Under the pieces are notes generated by a model that was not told the origin of the DNA, did not search any database, and saw only the letters and a list, made by a program, of their open reading frames with translations. DNA of 20,561 bases, from assembly GCA_035468355.1 (NCBI GenBank), contig DATITA010000135.1:1-20561 (forward strand), given 5' to 3'. Positions 1 to 7,412 of this stretch are shown in pieces. The position numbers and the translations under genes are program-made. How positions within the stretch are numbered: position 1 is the stretch's first letter; every line of letters starts with the position of its first letter. Source of the stretch: DATKSS01 sp035468355 (GTDB taxonomy: Bacteria; Chloroflexota; Dormibacteria; Dormibacterales; Dormibacteraceae).

Positions 1-798
1 AGCGGTTTCGACCCGGTCCGCCGAGAGGTGGCCAGGGTGGCGCTGAACAAGCTCATCGTGGACGGCCGGATTCACCCGGCCCGAATCGAAGAGATCGTCG
101 CCAAGTCCCGCCTGGAGGTCCTGCAGAGGGTCAAAGAGGAGGGGGAGGCGGCTGTCCTGGAGGTCGGTCTACAGGGTCTTCACCCTGAGGTCGTCCGCCA
201 CCTGGGCATCCTGCGTTTCCGTACCAGCTACGGGCAGCAGGTGCTGAACCACTCGAAAGAGGTCGCTTATCTGGCCGCCATGATGGCGGCCGAGATCGGC
301 GCCGACGTTCGGATCGCAAAGCTGTCAGGCCTGCTGCACGACGTCGGCAAGTCCATCGACCACGAGGTCGAGGGCTCGCACGCCGTGATCGGAGCAGACC
401 TCCTGCAGCGCCACGGAGTCCCCGCACAGGTGGTCCACGCCGTTCGCGCGCACCACTACGACGAGGAGCCTCACTCCATCGAGGCGCTCCTGCTCATCGC
501 CGCCGACGCGATTTCCGCAGCTCGCCCAGGGGCGCGCAGAGAGTCGCTCGAGGCATACGTCAAGCGGCTGGAGAAGCTGGAGGAGATAGCCAACTCCTTC
601 CAGGGGGTCCAGCAGTCCTACGCCATCCAGGCCGGCCGCGAGGTCAGGATCCTGGTGAAGCCCGAGCAGATCGACGACACAGCTGCTCAGCTCATGGCCA
701 GGGACATCGCCAAGCGAATCGAATCAGAGCTCAGCTTCCCGGGCCAGATCCGCGTCACCGTGGTGCGTGAGACCAGGGCCGTGGAATATGCGAAGTAG
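1..798 (+). CDS. rny: Ribonuclease Y, C-terminal part (5' end outside window)
   Basis: RNase Y is a membrane-anchored endoribonuclease that starts mRNA turnover. The reading frame is open from base 1; the residues before the first GTG (S-G-F-D-P-V-R-R-E) match the segment between the KH and HD domains of the family, so this is a truncated gene and not one starting at 28. The HD phosphohydrolase domain is clear: N-H-S-K-E-V near 250 and the metal-binding His-Asp pair of L-L-H-D-V-G-K at 337-342, followed by the H-A-V-I-G-A-D-L-L segment typical of RNase Y. The C-terminal 60 residues resemble the family tail. The N-terminal membrane helix, coiled coil and KH domain must lie upstream of the window. 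The next gene, ymdB, is its usual partner. A terminator follows the stop codon within 10 bases. Confidence 0.96.
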   Translation, partial: SGFDPVRREVARVALNKLIVDGRIHPARIEEIVAKSRLEVLQRVKEEGEAAVLEVGLQGLHPEVVRHLGILRFRTSYGQQVLNHSKEVAYLAAMMAAEIGADVRIAKLSGLLHDVGKSIDHEVEGSHAVIGADLLQRHGVPAQVVHAVRAHHYDEEPHSIEALLLIAADAISAARPGARRESLEAYVKRLEKLEEIANSFQGVQQSYAIQAGREVRILVKPEQIDDTAAQLMARDIAKRIESELSFPGQIRVTVVRETRAVEYAK

Positions 799-807
799 AT
801 CCACCAA

Positions 808-836
808 GGGAGTCCCAACTCGGGGCTCCCTTTTTT
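808..836 (+). terminator. Intrinsic terminator after rny
   Basis: A 9-bp stem, GGGAGTCCC paired with GGGGCTCCC (one T-G wobble), closes a 5-base loop and is followed directly by six T residues. It begins 10 bases after the rny stop codon. This is a textbook Rho-independent terminator, and the ymdB start lies only 17-23 bases beyond the T-tract. Confidence 0.9.
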
Positions 837-845
837 GTTGCCCAA

Positions 846-851
846 TAGACT
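846..851 (+). promoter_or_regulatory. Possible -10 element for leaderless ymdB transcript
   Basis: TAGACT fits the TANNNT -10 consensus and sits 7 bases before the GTG at 859, so transcription would start at or next to the start codon. No Shine-Dalgarno sequence is visible before ymdB, and the upstream terminator should stop rny transcripts, so a local promoter is needed. No good -35 box is seen. Inference only. Confidence 0.4.
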
Positions 852-858
852 TGTGACT

Positions 859-1653
859 GTGACCGGCGACGAATTCCGCATCCTTTTTGTTGCCGACGTG
901 GTCGGGCACCCCGGGCGGGATGCCGTCAAGGCCCTCCTGCCCGGCCTCAAGAAGGAGTTGCGCCCAGACCTGACTATCGTTAACGGCGAAAACGCGGCGG
1001 GAGGCTTCGGCCTGACGGGCAAGATCGTGGCCGAGCTCAAAGCCGCCGGCGCCGACGTCGTGACCACGGGCAACCACGTCTTCGCCCAGAAGGATTTCCT
1101 GCCCGAGCTGCCCCACCTGGAGCGGGTCCTGAGGCCCGCGAACTACCCTCCTGGGGCGCCCGGCCAGGGGTCCTGCCTGGTGGAGGCGGCCGGACGTCAG
1201 GTCCTGGTCATGAACCTGATGGGAAGGATATTCACCGGAGAAGGGCTCGACGACCCGTTCCGGGCCGCCGACTCGATCCTGGCTGCGCACCCGGACACCA
1301 GGATCGTTTTCTGCGACATGCACGCCGAGGCGACCTCTGAGAAGAGCGCGATGGGGTGGTACCTGGACGGGCGCGCCAGCGCCGTCGTGGGCACCCATAC
1401 CCACGTTCCGACCGCCGACGCCCGGGTGCTGCCGGGCGGGACCGCCTTCGTGAGCGACGTCGGGATGGTCGGGCCCCGGGACAGCTGCATCGGGATGGAC
1501 AAGGACGTCGTCATCCAGCGGTTCCTGACCGCCGTGCCCGCCCGTTTCCAGGTCGCGTCAGGACCCGTGACTTTCAATTCGGTACTGATTACCATTAGTG
1601 CTCCCACTGGCCGAGCAACATCGATCCAGAGAGTCGACCGTGAACACGTTTGA
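859..1653 (+). CDS. ymdB: YmdB-family metallophosphoesterase (2',3'-cAMP phosphodiesterase type)
   Basis: Members of this family (TIGR00282) are dinuclear-metal phosphodiesterases; Bacillus YmdB hydrolyses 2',3'-cyclic nucleotides and affects biofilm and sporulation decisions. Visible metal and active-site motifs, in order: the Asp of F-V-A-D-V-V-G near the N terminus, N-G-E-N-A-A, T-T-G-N-H-V-F, D-M-H-A-E-A-T-S-E-K and G-T-H-T-H-V-P-T-A-D. Length is about 264 residues, as expected. The frame is open from TTG 835, but that codon lies in the terminator T-tract; GTG 859 (or 853) gives the normal short N terminus before R-I-L-F-V. The stop codon overlaps the ribosome-binding site of spoVS. Its position after rny fits the known rny-ymdB pairing, where the two proteins are linked in RNA metabolism. 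Confidence 0.93.
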   Translation: MTGDEFRILFVADVVGHPGRDAVKALLPGLKKELRPDLTIVNGENAAGGFGLTGKIVAELKAAGADVVTTGNHVFAQKDFLPELPHLERVLRPANYPPGAPGQGSCLVEAAGRQVLVMNLMGRIFTGEGLDDPFRAADSILAAHPDTRIVFCDMHAEATSEKSAMGWYLDGRASAVVGTHTHVPTADARVLPGGTAFVSDVGMVGPRDSCIGMDKDVVIQRFLTAVPARFQVASGPVTFNSVLITISAPTGRATSIQRVDREHV

Positions 1654-1666
1654 AGAGGTTCCAGCA

Positions 1667-1948
1667 ATGACAGTCGAGCGCGTTCCAGTCGAGGTGCTGA
1701 AGGTTTCGGCCACTTCCAAGCCGGTTGCCGTGGCAGGGGCTATCGCTGGCGTGATCCGGAGCAAAGGGCGGGTGGAGGTGCAGGCCATCGGGGCCGGCGC
1801 CATCAACCAGGCGGTCAAGGCAATCGCGATCTCTCGGGGCTATGTGGCCCCAGGCGGCCTTGACCTGGTCTGCATCCCGGCGTTCATAGACATCTCAATC
1901 GACGGCGAAGAGCGCACCGGGATCAGGTTGCTGGTGGAGAGCCGCTGA
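1667..1948 (+). CDS. spoVS: Stage V sporulation protein S family
   Basis: A 93-residue protein with the nearly invariant SpoVS core: E-V-L-K-V-S-A-T-S near the start, V-A-G-A-I-A-G-V, Q-A-I-G-A-G-A-I-N-Q-A-V-K-A, and C-I-P-A-F-I-D-I-S-I-D-G-E-E-R-T at the end. SpoVS is an Alba-like small protein needed for late sporulation and septation control in Bacillus, but it is also widespread in bacteria that do not sporulate, where its role is unknown. The frame is open from 1598, but ATG 1667 has a ribosome-binding site (AGAGG at 1654-1658, 8 bases away) and leaves only a short extension before the usual N terminus. It is co-transcribed with ymdB and coupled to miaB through a CTGA overlap. Confidence 0.95.
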   Translation: MTVERVPVEVLKVSATSKPVAVAGAIAGVIRSKGRVEVQAIGAGAINQAVKAIAISRGYVAPGGLDLVCIPAFIDISIDGEERTGIRLLVESR

Positions 1949-3231
1949 CGGCAGGATCCCCTCGGGCGCGGTCGTTCAACATCTGGACGATCGGGTGCCA
2001 GATGAGCTCGGCCGACTCCGAGAGCCTCGCGCGACGACTGCTCGCGGCGGGGTACGTGGAGGAATCGCTCGAGCGGGCTGACATCGCCATCCTCAACACG
2101 TGCGTCGTGCGCCAGGCATCGGAGGACCGGGTGTACTCGAAGCTGCACGAGCTGCGGGAGTGGAAGACGCCGGAACGGACGATCGCGGTCACCGGCTGCA
2201 TCGTGGCCAAAGAAGGGGAAGTCCTGCGCAAGAGATTCCCGCAGGTCGACGAGGTGGTGCCGATCGGCGTCTACGAGGAATTCCTGGCCGGCCTCGAGGC
2301 CCGGTACGACTACTCTCAGGGCGAGTCTCTTCCACCCGAAGGGCGCACCGGTATCAGCCACTACGTGAGGGTCATCCAGGGATGCGACCACAACTGCACG
2401 TTCTGCATCGTGCCGCGAGTCCGGGGCCGCGAAAAGCACGTGTCGATGGCCGCAGTGATGGAGGAGTGCCGCGAGGCGGTCGACGCGGGAGCCCGGGAGG
2501 TCGTCCTGCTCGGTCAGAACGTCGACGACTATCACGACCCGGACGGTGGCGGCGGCCTGGCAGCCCTCGTACGTTCGGTCGAGCGTTTACCCGGACTGAA
2601 GCGGCTGCGGTTCATGACTTCGCATCCGCAGGACCTGGAGCGCGAGCTGCTCGAGGTGATGGCCGCCAGTGACGTGGTCTGCCGCGAGCTTCAGCTGCCG
2701 ATCCAGTCTGGCGACGACACGATCCTCAAGCGCATGGCCCGGGGATATCAGACGCGGCACTATCGCGCGATCGTCGAGGAGGCTCGCCGCCTGATGCCGG
2801 ACCTGGGTCTGGTCACGGACGTGATCGTCGGGTTCCCGGGCGAATCCGAGGCGGCCTTCCTGAACACCCGGGCGCTTCTCGAGGAGATCGAGTTCGACGT
2901 GGTGCACCTGGCGATGTACTCGCCGCGGCCAGGCACCTTCTCGGCCGACCGGATGGTGGACGACGTGCCGGACCCGGAGAAGCTGCGCCGCTTGAACGAC
3001 TTGCTGGCGCTGCAGCGCCAGATCGCAACCAGCAAGACGGCTCGATGGATCGGCCGGAATGTCGAGGTCCTGATCGAAGGACGTGACGAGCTCGGCCGCC
3101 CTTATGGACGGATCCGGCAGGGCAAGCGAGCGATCGTGCTGGCCGGAGGAGACATCGTCCCCGGGGAACTGCTCCACCTGCGGGTCTTGCAGGCCACGGC
3201 CGGTCAGCTGCTGGGACTGCCGGCGGCATGA
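1945..3231 (+). CDS. miaB: tRNA-2-methylthio-N6-dimethylallyladenosine synthase MiaB, probable CTG start
   Basis: MiaB is a radical-SAM enzyme that adds a methylthio group to i6A at tRNA position 37, the product of MiaA encoded downstream. The radical-SAM motif C-D-H-N-C-T-F-C lies at residues 147-154. The N-terminal UPF0004 cluster ligands are C18 (in I-G-C-Q-M), C53 (N-T-C-V-V-R) and C85 (T-G-C-I-V). A C-terminal TRAM domain follows from about 3040. The first ATG in frame (2002) would delete C18 and the W-T-I-G-C-Q strand, so it cannot be the true start. No ATG, GTG or TTG exists upstream in frame. CTG 1945 overlaps the spoVS stop as CTGA and has GGTGGAGA just before it (GGAG 1936-1939, 5-base spacing). 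The resulting 428 residues match the family. Product assignment is firm; the start codon is inferred. Confidence 0.93.
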   Translation: MTAGSPRARSFNIWTIGCQMSSADSESLARRLLAAGYVEESLERADIAILNTCVVRQASEDRVYSKLHELREWKTPERTIAVTGCIVAKEGEVLRKRFPQVDEVVPIGVYEEFLAGLEARYDYSQGESLPPEGRTGISHYVRVIQGCDHNCTFCIVPRVRGREKHVSMAAVMEECREAVDAGAREVVLLGQNVDDYHDPDGGGGLAALVRSVERLPGLKRLRFMTSHPQDLERELLEVMAASDVVCRELQLPIQSGDDTILKRMARGYQTRHYRAIVEEARRLMPDLGLVTDVIVGFPGESEAAFLNTRALLEEIEFDVVHLAMYSPRPGTFSADRMVDDVPDPEKLRRLNDLLALQRQIATSKTARWIGRNVEVLIEGRDELGRPYGRIRQGKRAIVLAGGDIVPGELLHLRVLQATAGQLLGLPAA

Positions 3232-5720
3232 CCGAGGGGATGGCTGCACCCGCGACCCCGGTGATGCGCCAGTACCGGGAAGCGAAGGACCAGCATCCCG
3301 ACGGCATCCTTCTCTTCAGGCTCGGCGATTTCTACGAGATCTTTTTCGAGGACGCCGAGACCGCGGCGCCGATCATGGGCGTGACCCTCACGTCCCGGCC
3401 GCTGGGCAAGACCGGGCGCGCTCCGATGTGTGGAGTGCCGCACCATGCATGGCAGGTCTACGTCGGGCGCCTGCTGCGAGCAGGCCACAAGGTCGTGATC
3501 TGCGACCAGGTGGAAGCCGCATCCAAGAACAAGATCGTGAGACGGGACGTCACCCGCGTGCTGACGCCCGGGACTGTGGTCGAGGACGCATATCTCGACC
3601 CGGCACGGCCCAACTACCTCGTCGCTGCCTGGACCAGGGGGATGGAGGCGGGTCTTGCCGCCTGCGAGGTGTCCACCGGAGAGCTCCTGCTGTGCCAGCT
3701 GCCCGCGGACCGGCTGCGGTCGGAGCTGGACCGCCTCGCGCCTGCGGAGCTGCTCACGCCACCGCAGACCGAGGAGTACCGGTTCGACCCGATCCGCGGC
3801 CAGCAGCGCCTGCGCGACGTCCTCGGGATCGCGTTCCCCGCATCCGTGGGCGCCGCAGATGCGCCGCTGGCGGTGGGCGCCGCCGGAGTCATCCTCGACT
3901 ACCTGAAGCAGAACCAGGCGCGTGTCGGTCCCGGGTCGTTCACGGTTCGCACCTACTCCCCGGAGGCCACGATGCCGCTGGATTCGGCGACAGTACGCAA
4001 CCTCGATCTGCCCGCGCTGATCGGGCTGGTGGATAGGACGCGGACCGCGATCGGCGCCCGCCAGCTCCGGGCATGGCTGGGGGCTCCGATGCGCGACGCG
4101 GAGTCGATCGAGCTTCGGCTGGCGGCGGTGGACGACATGCTTTCCGCTCCACCGCTGCGTGACCGGCTCGAGGCGGCGCTCAAACCTGTCGGGGACCTCG
4201 AAAGGTTGGTGACCCGATCGGCGCAGGGCCATGCGTCGGCGCGCGAGCTCGTCGCGCTGCGCCGTTCCCTGGAGGCGATTCCTTTGGTCCAGGACGCCCT
4301 GGCGATGTTTCAGGCGCTCGTCATCAAGGAGCTCGCCGGCCAGGTCGGCGCCGCGCCGGCGCTCGCCGAGCAGCTAGCCCGGGCATTGGTCGAAGACCCT
4401 CCGGCGACGAGGCGCGACGGCGGGGCGATCAGGCCGGGGTACGACGCAGACCTCGACGGAATCTCCGATGCGTCGCGCAGCGCACGTGAGTGGATCTCCA
4501 GGCTCGAGGCGGTGGAACGGCGGCGGACCGGCATTCGCTCCTTGAAGGTCGGGTTCAACAAGGTGTTCGGGTATTACATCGAGGTCAGCCACGCCAACCA
4601 TGGGGAGCTCCCCGCGGAATACGTGCGCAAGCAGACGCTCACGGGGGCCGAGCGCTACGTCACGCCCGAGCTCAAGGAAAAGGAAGCCGTCGTCCTCAGC
4701 GCCCAGGAGCGCATGGCAGCCCGCGAGCTCGAGATCCTGCAGTCTCTCGGATCGGCAGTGGCGGAGTCAGCTCCGATCCTTCGCTTGACGGCCCAGTCGA
4801 TAGGCATGGCCGACGCGCTTCTCAGCCTCGCGAGCGCCGCGGCAGAGCACGGCTGGAGCAGGCCCGAGGTCAACGCGGGCCTGCTCCTGAGCATCACCAA
4901 CGGACGCCACCCCCTGGTGGAGCAGGGGCTTCCCGCCGGCGTTTTCGTCGCCAACGACCTCCAGCTCGACCCGGACGGCGAGCAGGTCATCATCCTCACC
5001 GGCCCGAACATGGCAGGCAAGTCGACGTATCTGCGGCAGGCGGCGGTCATCGTGCTCCTCGCGCAGTGCGGGAGCTTCGTGCCCGCGGAGCGGGCGGTGG
5101 TTGGGCTGGCTGACCGTATCTTCACCCGCGTCGGCGCGCACGACGACATCAGCGCCGGCATGTCGACATTCATGGTCGAGATGACCGAGACCGCCTACAT
5201 CCTCAACCATGCCACGCGGGCCTCACTCGTCATCCTCGACGAGGTGGGGAGGGGGACGTCGACTTATGACGGGGTGTCGATCGCGCAGGCGGTCGTCGAG
5301 TACATCCACGACTCTCCCAAGCTTGGTTGCCGCACGCTTTTTGCCACGCACTACCACGAGCTGACCGCGCTCTCCGAGAGGCTGCCTCGCGTGCGCAACC
5401 AGCGCGTCGAGGTGCTGGAGGAGGGGGACAGCGTGAGGTTCCTTCACCGTGTGGTACCCGGAGGCGCCGATCGCTCGTACGGCATCCACGTCGCGGCGGT
5501 CGCAGGCCTGCCCTCGGCCGTCATCGCGCGGGCGCGCCAGGTGCTCGGTGAGCTGGAACGCCAGCGCCCCCTCGAGCCGCCCGAGCTGCAGCTTGGCCTG
5601 CCGATGGAGATCGCGCCGGATCCGCTTCGCAAGGAGTTGGAGGCCATCGAGCCGGACTCACTGAGCCCTCTCGAAGCTCTGCAGAAGCTGTACCAGCTGC
5701 GGGCGAAGCTGACCCCGTGA
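3228..5720 (+). CDS. mutS: DNA mismatch repair protein MutS
   Basis: MutS binds mismatches and small loops and recruits MutL. The mismatch-reading motif F35-Y36-E37 (G-D-F-Y-E-I-F-F-E-D) is present in domain I. The ATPase domain has Walker A G-P-N-M-A-G-K-S-T from residue 592 and Walker B L-V-I-L-D-E with D671 and E672, followed by V-G-R-G-T-S-T-Y-D-G and the T-H-Y-H-E signature. At 830 residues it is a full-length MutS1 with connector, core, clamp and C-terminal dimerisation segments. The ATG overlaps the miaB stop (ATGA); a second ATG at 3240 is possible. The mutL start overlaps its stop codon, so the two repair proteins are co-translated. Confidence 0.98.
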   Translation: MTEGMAAPATPVMRQYREAKDQHPDGILLFRLGDFYEIFFEDAETAAPIMGVTLTSRPLGKTGRAPMCGVPHHAWQVYVGRLLRAGHKVVICDQVEAASKNKIVRRDVTRVLTPGTVVEDAYLDPARPNYLVAAWTRGMEAGLAACEVSTGELLLCQLPADRLRSELDRLAPAELLTPPQTEEYRFDPIRGQQRLRDVLGIAFPASVGAADAPLAVGAAGVILDYLKQNQARVGPGSFTVRTYSPEATMPLDSATVRNLDLPALIGLVDRTRTAIGARQLRAWLGAPMRDAESIELRLAAVDDMLSAPPLRDRLEAALKPVGDLERLVTRSAQGHASARELVALRRSLEAIPLVQDALAMFQALVIKELAGQVGAAPALAEQLARALVEDPPATRRDGGAIRPGYDADLDGISDASRSAREWISRLEAVERRRTGIRSLKVGFNKVFGYYIEVSHANHGELPAEYVRKQTLTGAERYVTPELKEKEAVVLSAQERMAARELEILQSLGSAVAESAPILRLTAQSIGMADALLSLASAAAEHGWSRPEVNAGLLLSITNGRHPLVEQGLPAGVFVANDLQLDPDGEQVIILTGPNMAGKSTYLRQAAVIVLLAQCGSFVPAERAVVGLADRIFTRVGAHDDISAGMSTFMVEMTETAYILNHATRASLVILDEVGRGTSTYDGVSIAQAVVEYIHDSPKLGCRTLFATHYHELTALSERLPRVRNQRVEVLEEGDSVRFLHRVVPGGADRSYGIHVAAVAGLPSAVIARARQVLGELERQRPLEPPELQLGLPMEIAPDPLRKELEAIEPDSLSPLEALQKLYQLRAKLTP

Positions 5721-7375
5721 CAGAACCGATCCGCCTTCTGTCCCCGGAGGTTGCAGACGCAATCGCAGCCGGGGAGGTCATCGAGCGTCCCGCCTCGGTC
5801 GTCAAGGAGCTGGTTGAAAATGCGCTCGACGCCGGCGCGCGACGAATCACCATCGACGTGCGAGGCGCGGGCAAGACGTCGATCCGCGTCAGCGACGACG
5901 GCTCCGGAATTCCGGCGGCCGAGCTCGCGATCGCGTTCATCCGCCATTCGACGAGCAAGCTTGCGAAGCTGGCCGAACTCGCCGCGATCCACAGCTTCGG
6001 GTTTCGCGGCGAGGCGCTGGCGAGTATCGCGGCCGTATCCGACGTCAAGTGCGCGAGCGGGGGTGCCGTGATCCGCATTCGCGCCGGCGAGCTTGTAGAG
6101 CAGGGCGCGGGCCCCCTGCTGCCCGGAGTCGCAATCGAGGTGAGCGATCTCTTCGGCAACGTTCCCGCCCGGTTGAAGTTTTTAAAGAGCGACGCGACGG
6201 AGACCGCCGCCATCAAGGAGGTGGTGGGATCGTTCGCCCTGATTCACCCACACGTACGGTTCCACCTCACCGTCGACAGCAGGGCCGCCGTGAGCACCAG
6301 CGGCGACGGTGACCGCCGGCGAGCGATCAGCGCGGTCTTCGGCGCGCCGGTGGCGGCCGAGGTGCTCGAGATCGTGGGAATGCCAATGGTCATGGGTATG
6401 GTCAGCCAGCCCCGCCTCAGTCGTGGCAGCCGGGACGGAATGGTCATGGCGGTCAACGGACGGCCGATCAGCGCGAGATCGCTCGTGTACGCGCTGGAGG
6501 AGTGCTACCAGGGTCGCCTCGAGCGTGGACGTCACCCGGTGGCGGTGATCGACATCGGAATCGACCCCGAGCTCGTGGACGTCAACGTGCATCCTGCCAA
6601 GAAAGAGGTGCGCTTTCGTGACGAGGGTGCCGTGTTCGGGGCTCTGCAGCGAGCCGTCCGCGCCGCCCTCGACGGCAGCGAGCCGTTTCGCTATCACGCC
6701 ACCGAGCCGGTGGTCGCCGTCGCCACCACCTTGGGACCGCAGATGACTCTCCACCAAGGGAAGTCCACTATCGCGGCCGTCCAGCCCAACGGGCACGCGG
6801 CTGGCGGGGCGGTGCTGCGTCCAATCGGCCAGGTGGGCCCCGGCTACCTGGTGGCGGAAGGACCGCACGGCCTCGTGCTGGTGGATCAGCACGCAGCCCA
6901 CGAGCGCGTTCTGTACAACCGCCTGCTGCAACGGCTGCGCGATGGTCGAGGCGCCAGTCAGCCCCTCCTGATCCCGCAAGCTGTCGACGTCGAACCCGCC
7001 CTCATCGCGGCCGCGGCCGACCACAGGGCCGATCTCGCCAACCTCGGGCTGGAGTACGAGGAGTTCGGGCCTCGCAGCGTCCGGATCACCGCAGTGCCGG
7101 TGGAGATGCCCGTAGGCCGGGCGACCGCCGCGATCCAGGAAACCCTTGCGGCCCTAGCGGAGAACCGCGGCGACGGTGCGATGGAGAAAGCGGCCGCCGC
7201 GCTTGCCTGCCATTCGGCGGTCAGGTTTGGCGACGTCCTGGACATCACCGAGCAGCGGCGACTGCTCGCCGACCTGGAAGAAGCGGCCGAGTCCGTGACC
7301 TGCCCGCACGGACGCCCGACGCGCCTTCTGGTCGAGTGGCAGGAGCTGACCCGACATTTCCGGCGCAACTACTGA
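5717..7375 (+). CDS. mutL: DNA mismatch repair protein MutL (endonuclease-type)
   Basis: MutL couples MutS mismatch recognition to strand incision. The N-terminal GHKL ATPase motifs are complete: E-L-V-E-N-A-L-D-A-G, D-D-G-S-G-I, H-S-T-S-K and G-F-R-G-E-A-L. The C-terminal domain (from about residue 375) carries the metal-dependent endonuclease signature D390-Q-H-A-A-H-E396, then A-C-H-S near 497-500 and C529-P-H-G-R-P. This implies a self-nicking MutL, as in bacteria without MutH. The last Glu of the D-Q-H-A-x2-E-x4-E motif is Asn (N401). At 552 residues the protein is short, mainly because the linker between the domains is brief. GTG 5717 overlaps the mutS stop (GTGA). Confidence 0.97.
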   Translation: MTEPIRLLSPEVADAIAAGEVIERPASVVKELVENALDAGARRITIDVRGAGKTSIRVSDDGSGIPAAELAIAFIRHSTSKLAKLAELAAIHSFGFRGEALASIAAVSDVKCASGGAVIRIRAGELVEQGAGPLLPGVAIEVSDLFGNVPARLKFLKSDATETAAIKEVVGSFALIHPHVRFHLTVDSRAAVSTSGDGDRRRAISAVFGAPVAAEVLEIVGMPMVMGMVSQPRLSRGSRDGMVMAVNGRPISARSLVYALEECYQGRLERGRHPVAVIDIGIDPELVDVNVHPAKKEVRFRDEGAVFGALQRAVRAALDGSEPFRYHATEPVVAVATTLGPQMTLHQGKSTIAAVQPNGHAAGGAVLRPIGQVGPGYLVAEGPHGLVLVDQHAAHERVLYNRLLQRLRDGRGASQPLLIPQAVDVEPALIAAAADHRADLANLGLEYEEFGPRSVRITAVPVEMPVGRATAAIQETLAALAENRGDGAMEKAAAALACHSAVRFGDVLDITEQRRLLADLEEAAESVTCPHGRPTRLLVEWQELTRHFRRNY

Positions 7376-7412
7376 CCCGCGCCCGGGTGAGCCGGCAATA
7401 GCGATCGTCCCG

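Noticed and set aside
1840..2535. Long antisense open frame opposite spoVS/miaB
   Set aside because: It lies entirely opposite well-recognised genes, has low-complexity Arg/His/Asp composition and no family motif; typical shadow in high-GC DNA.
3204..4232. 342-codon antisense frame opposite mutS
   Set aside because: Shadow of mutS with no recognisable domain or ribosome-binding site.
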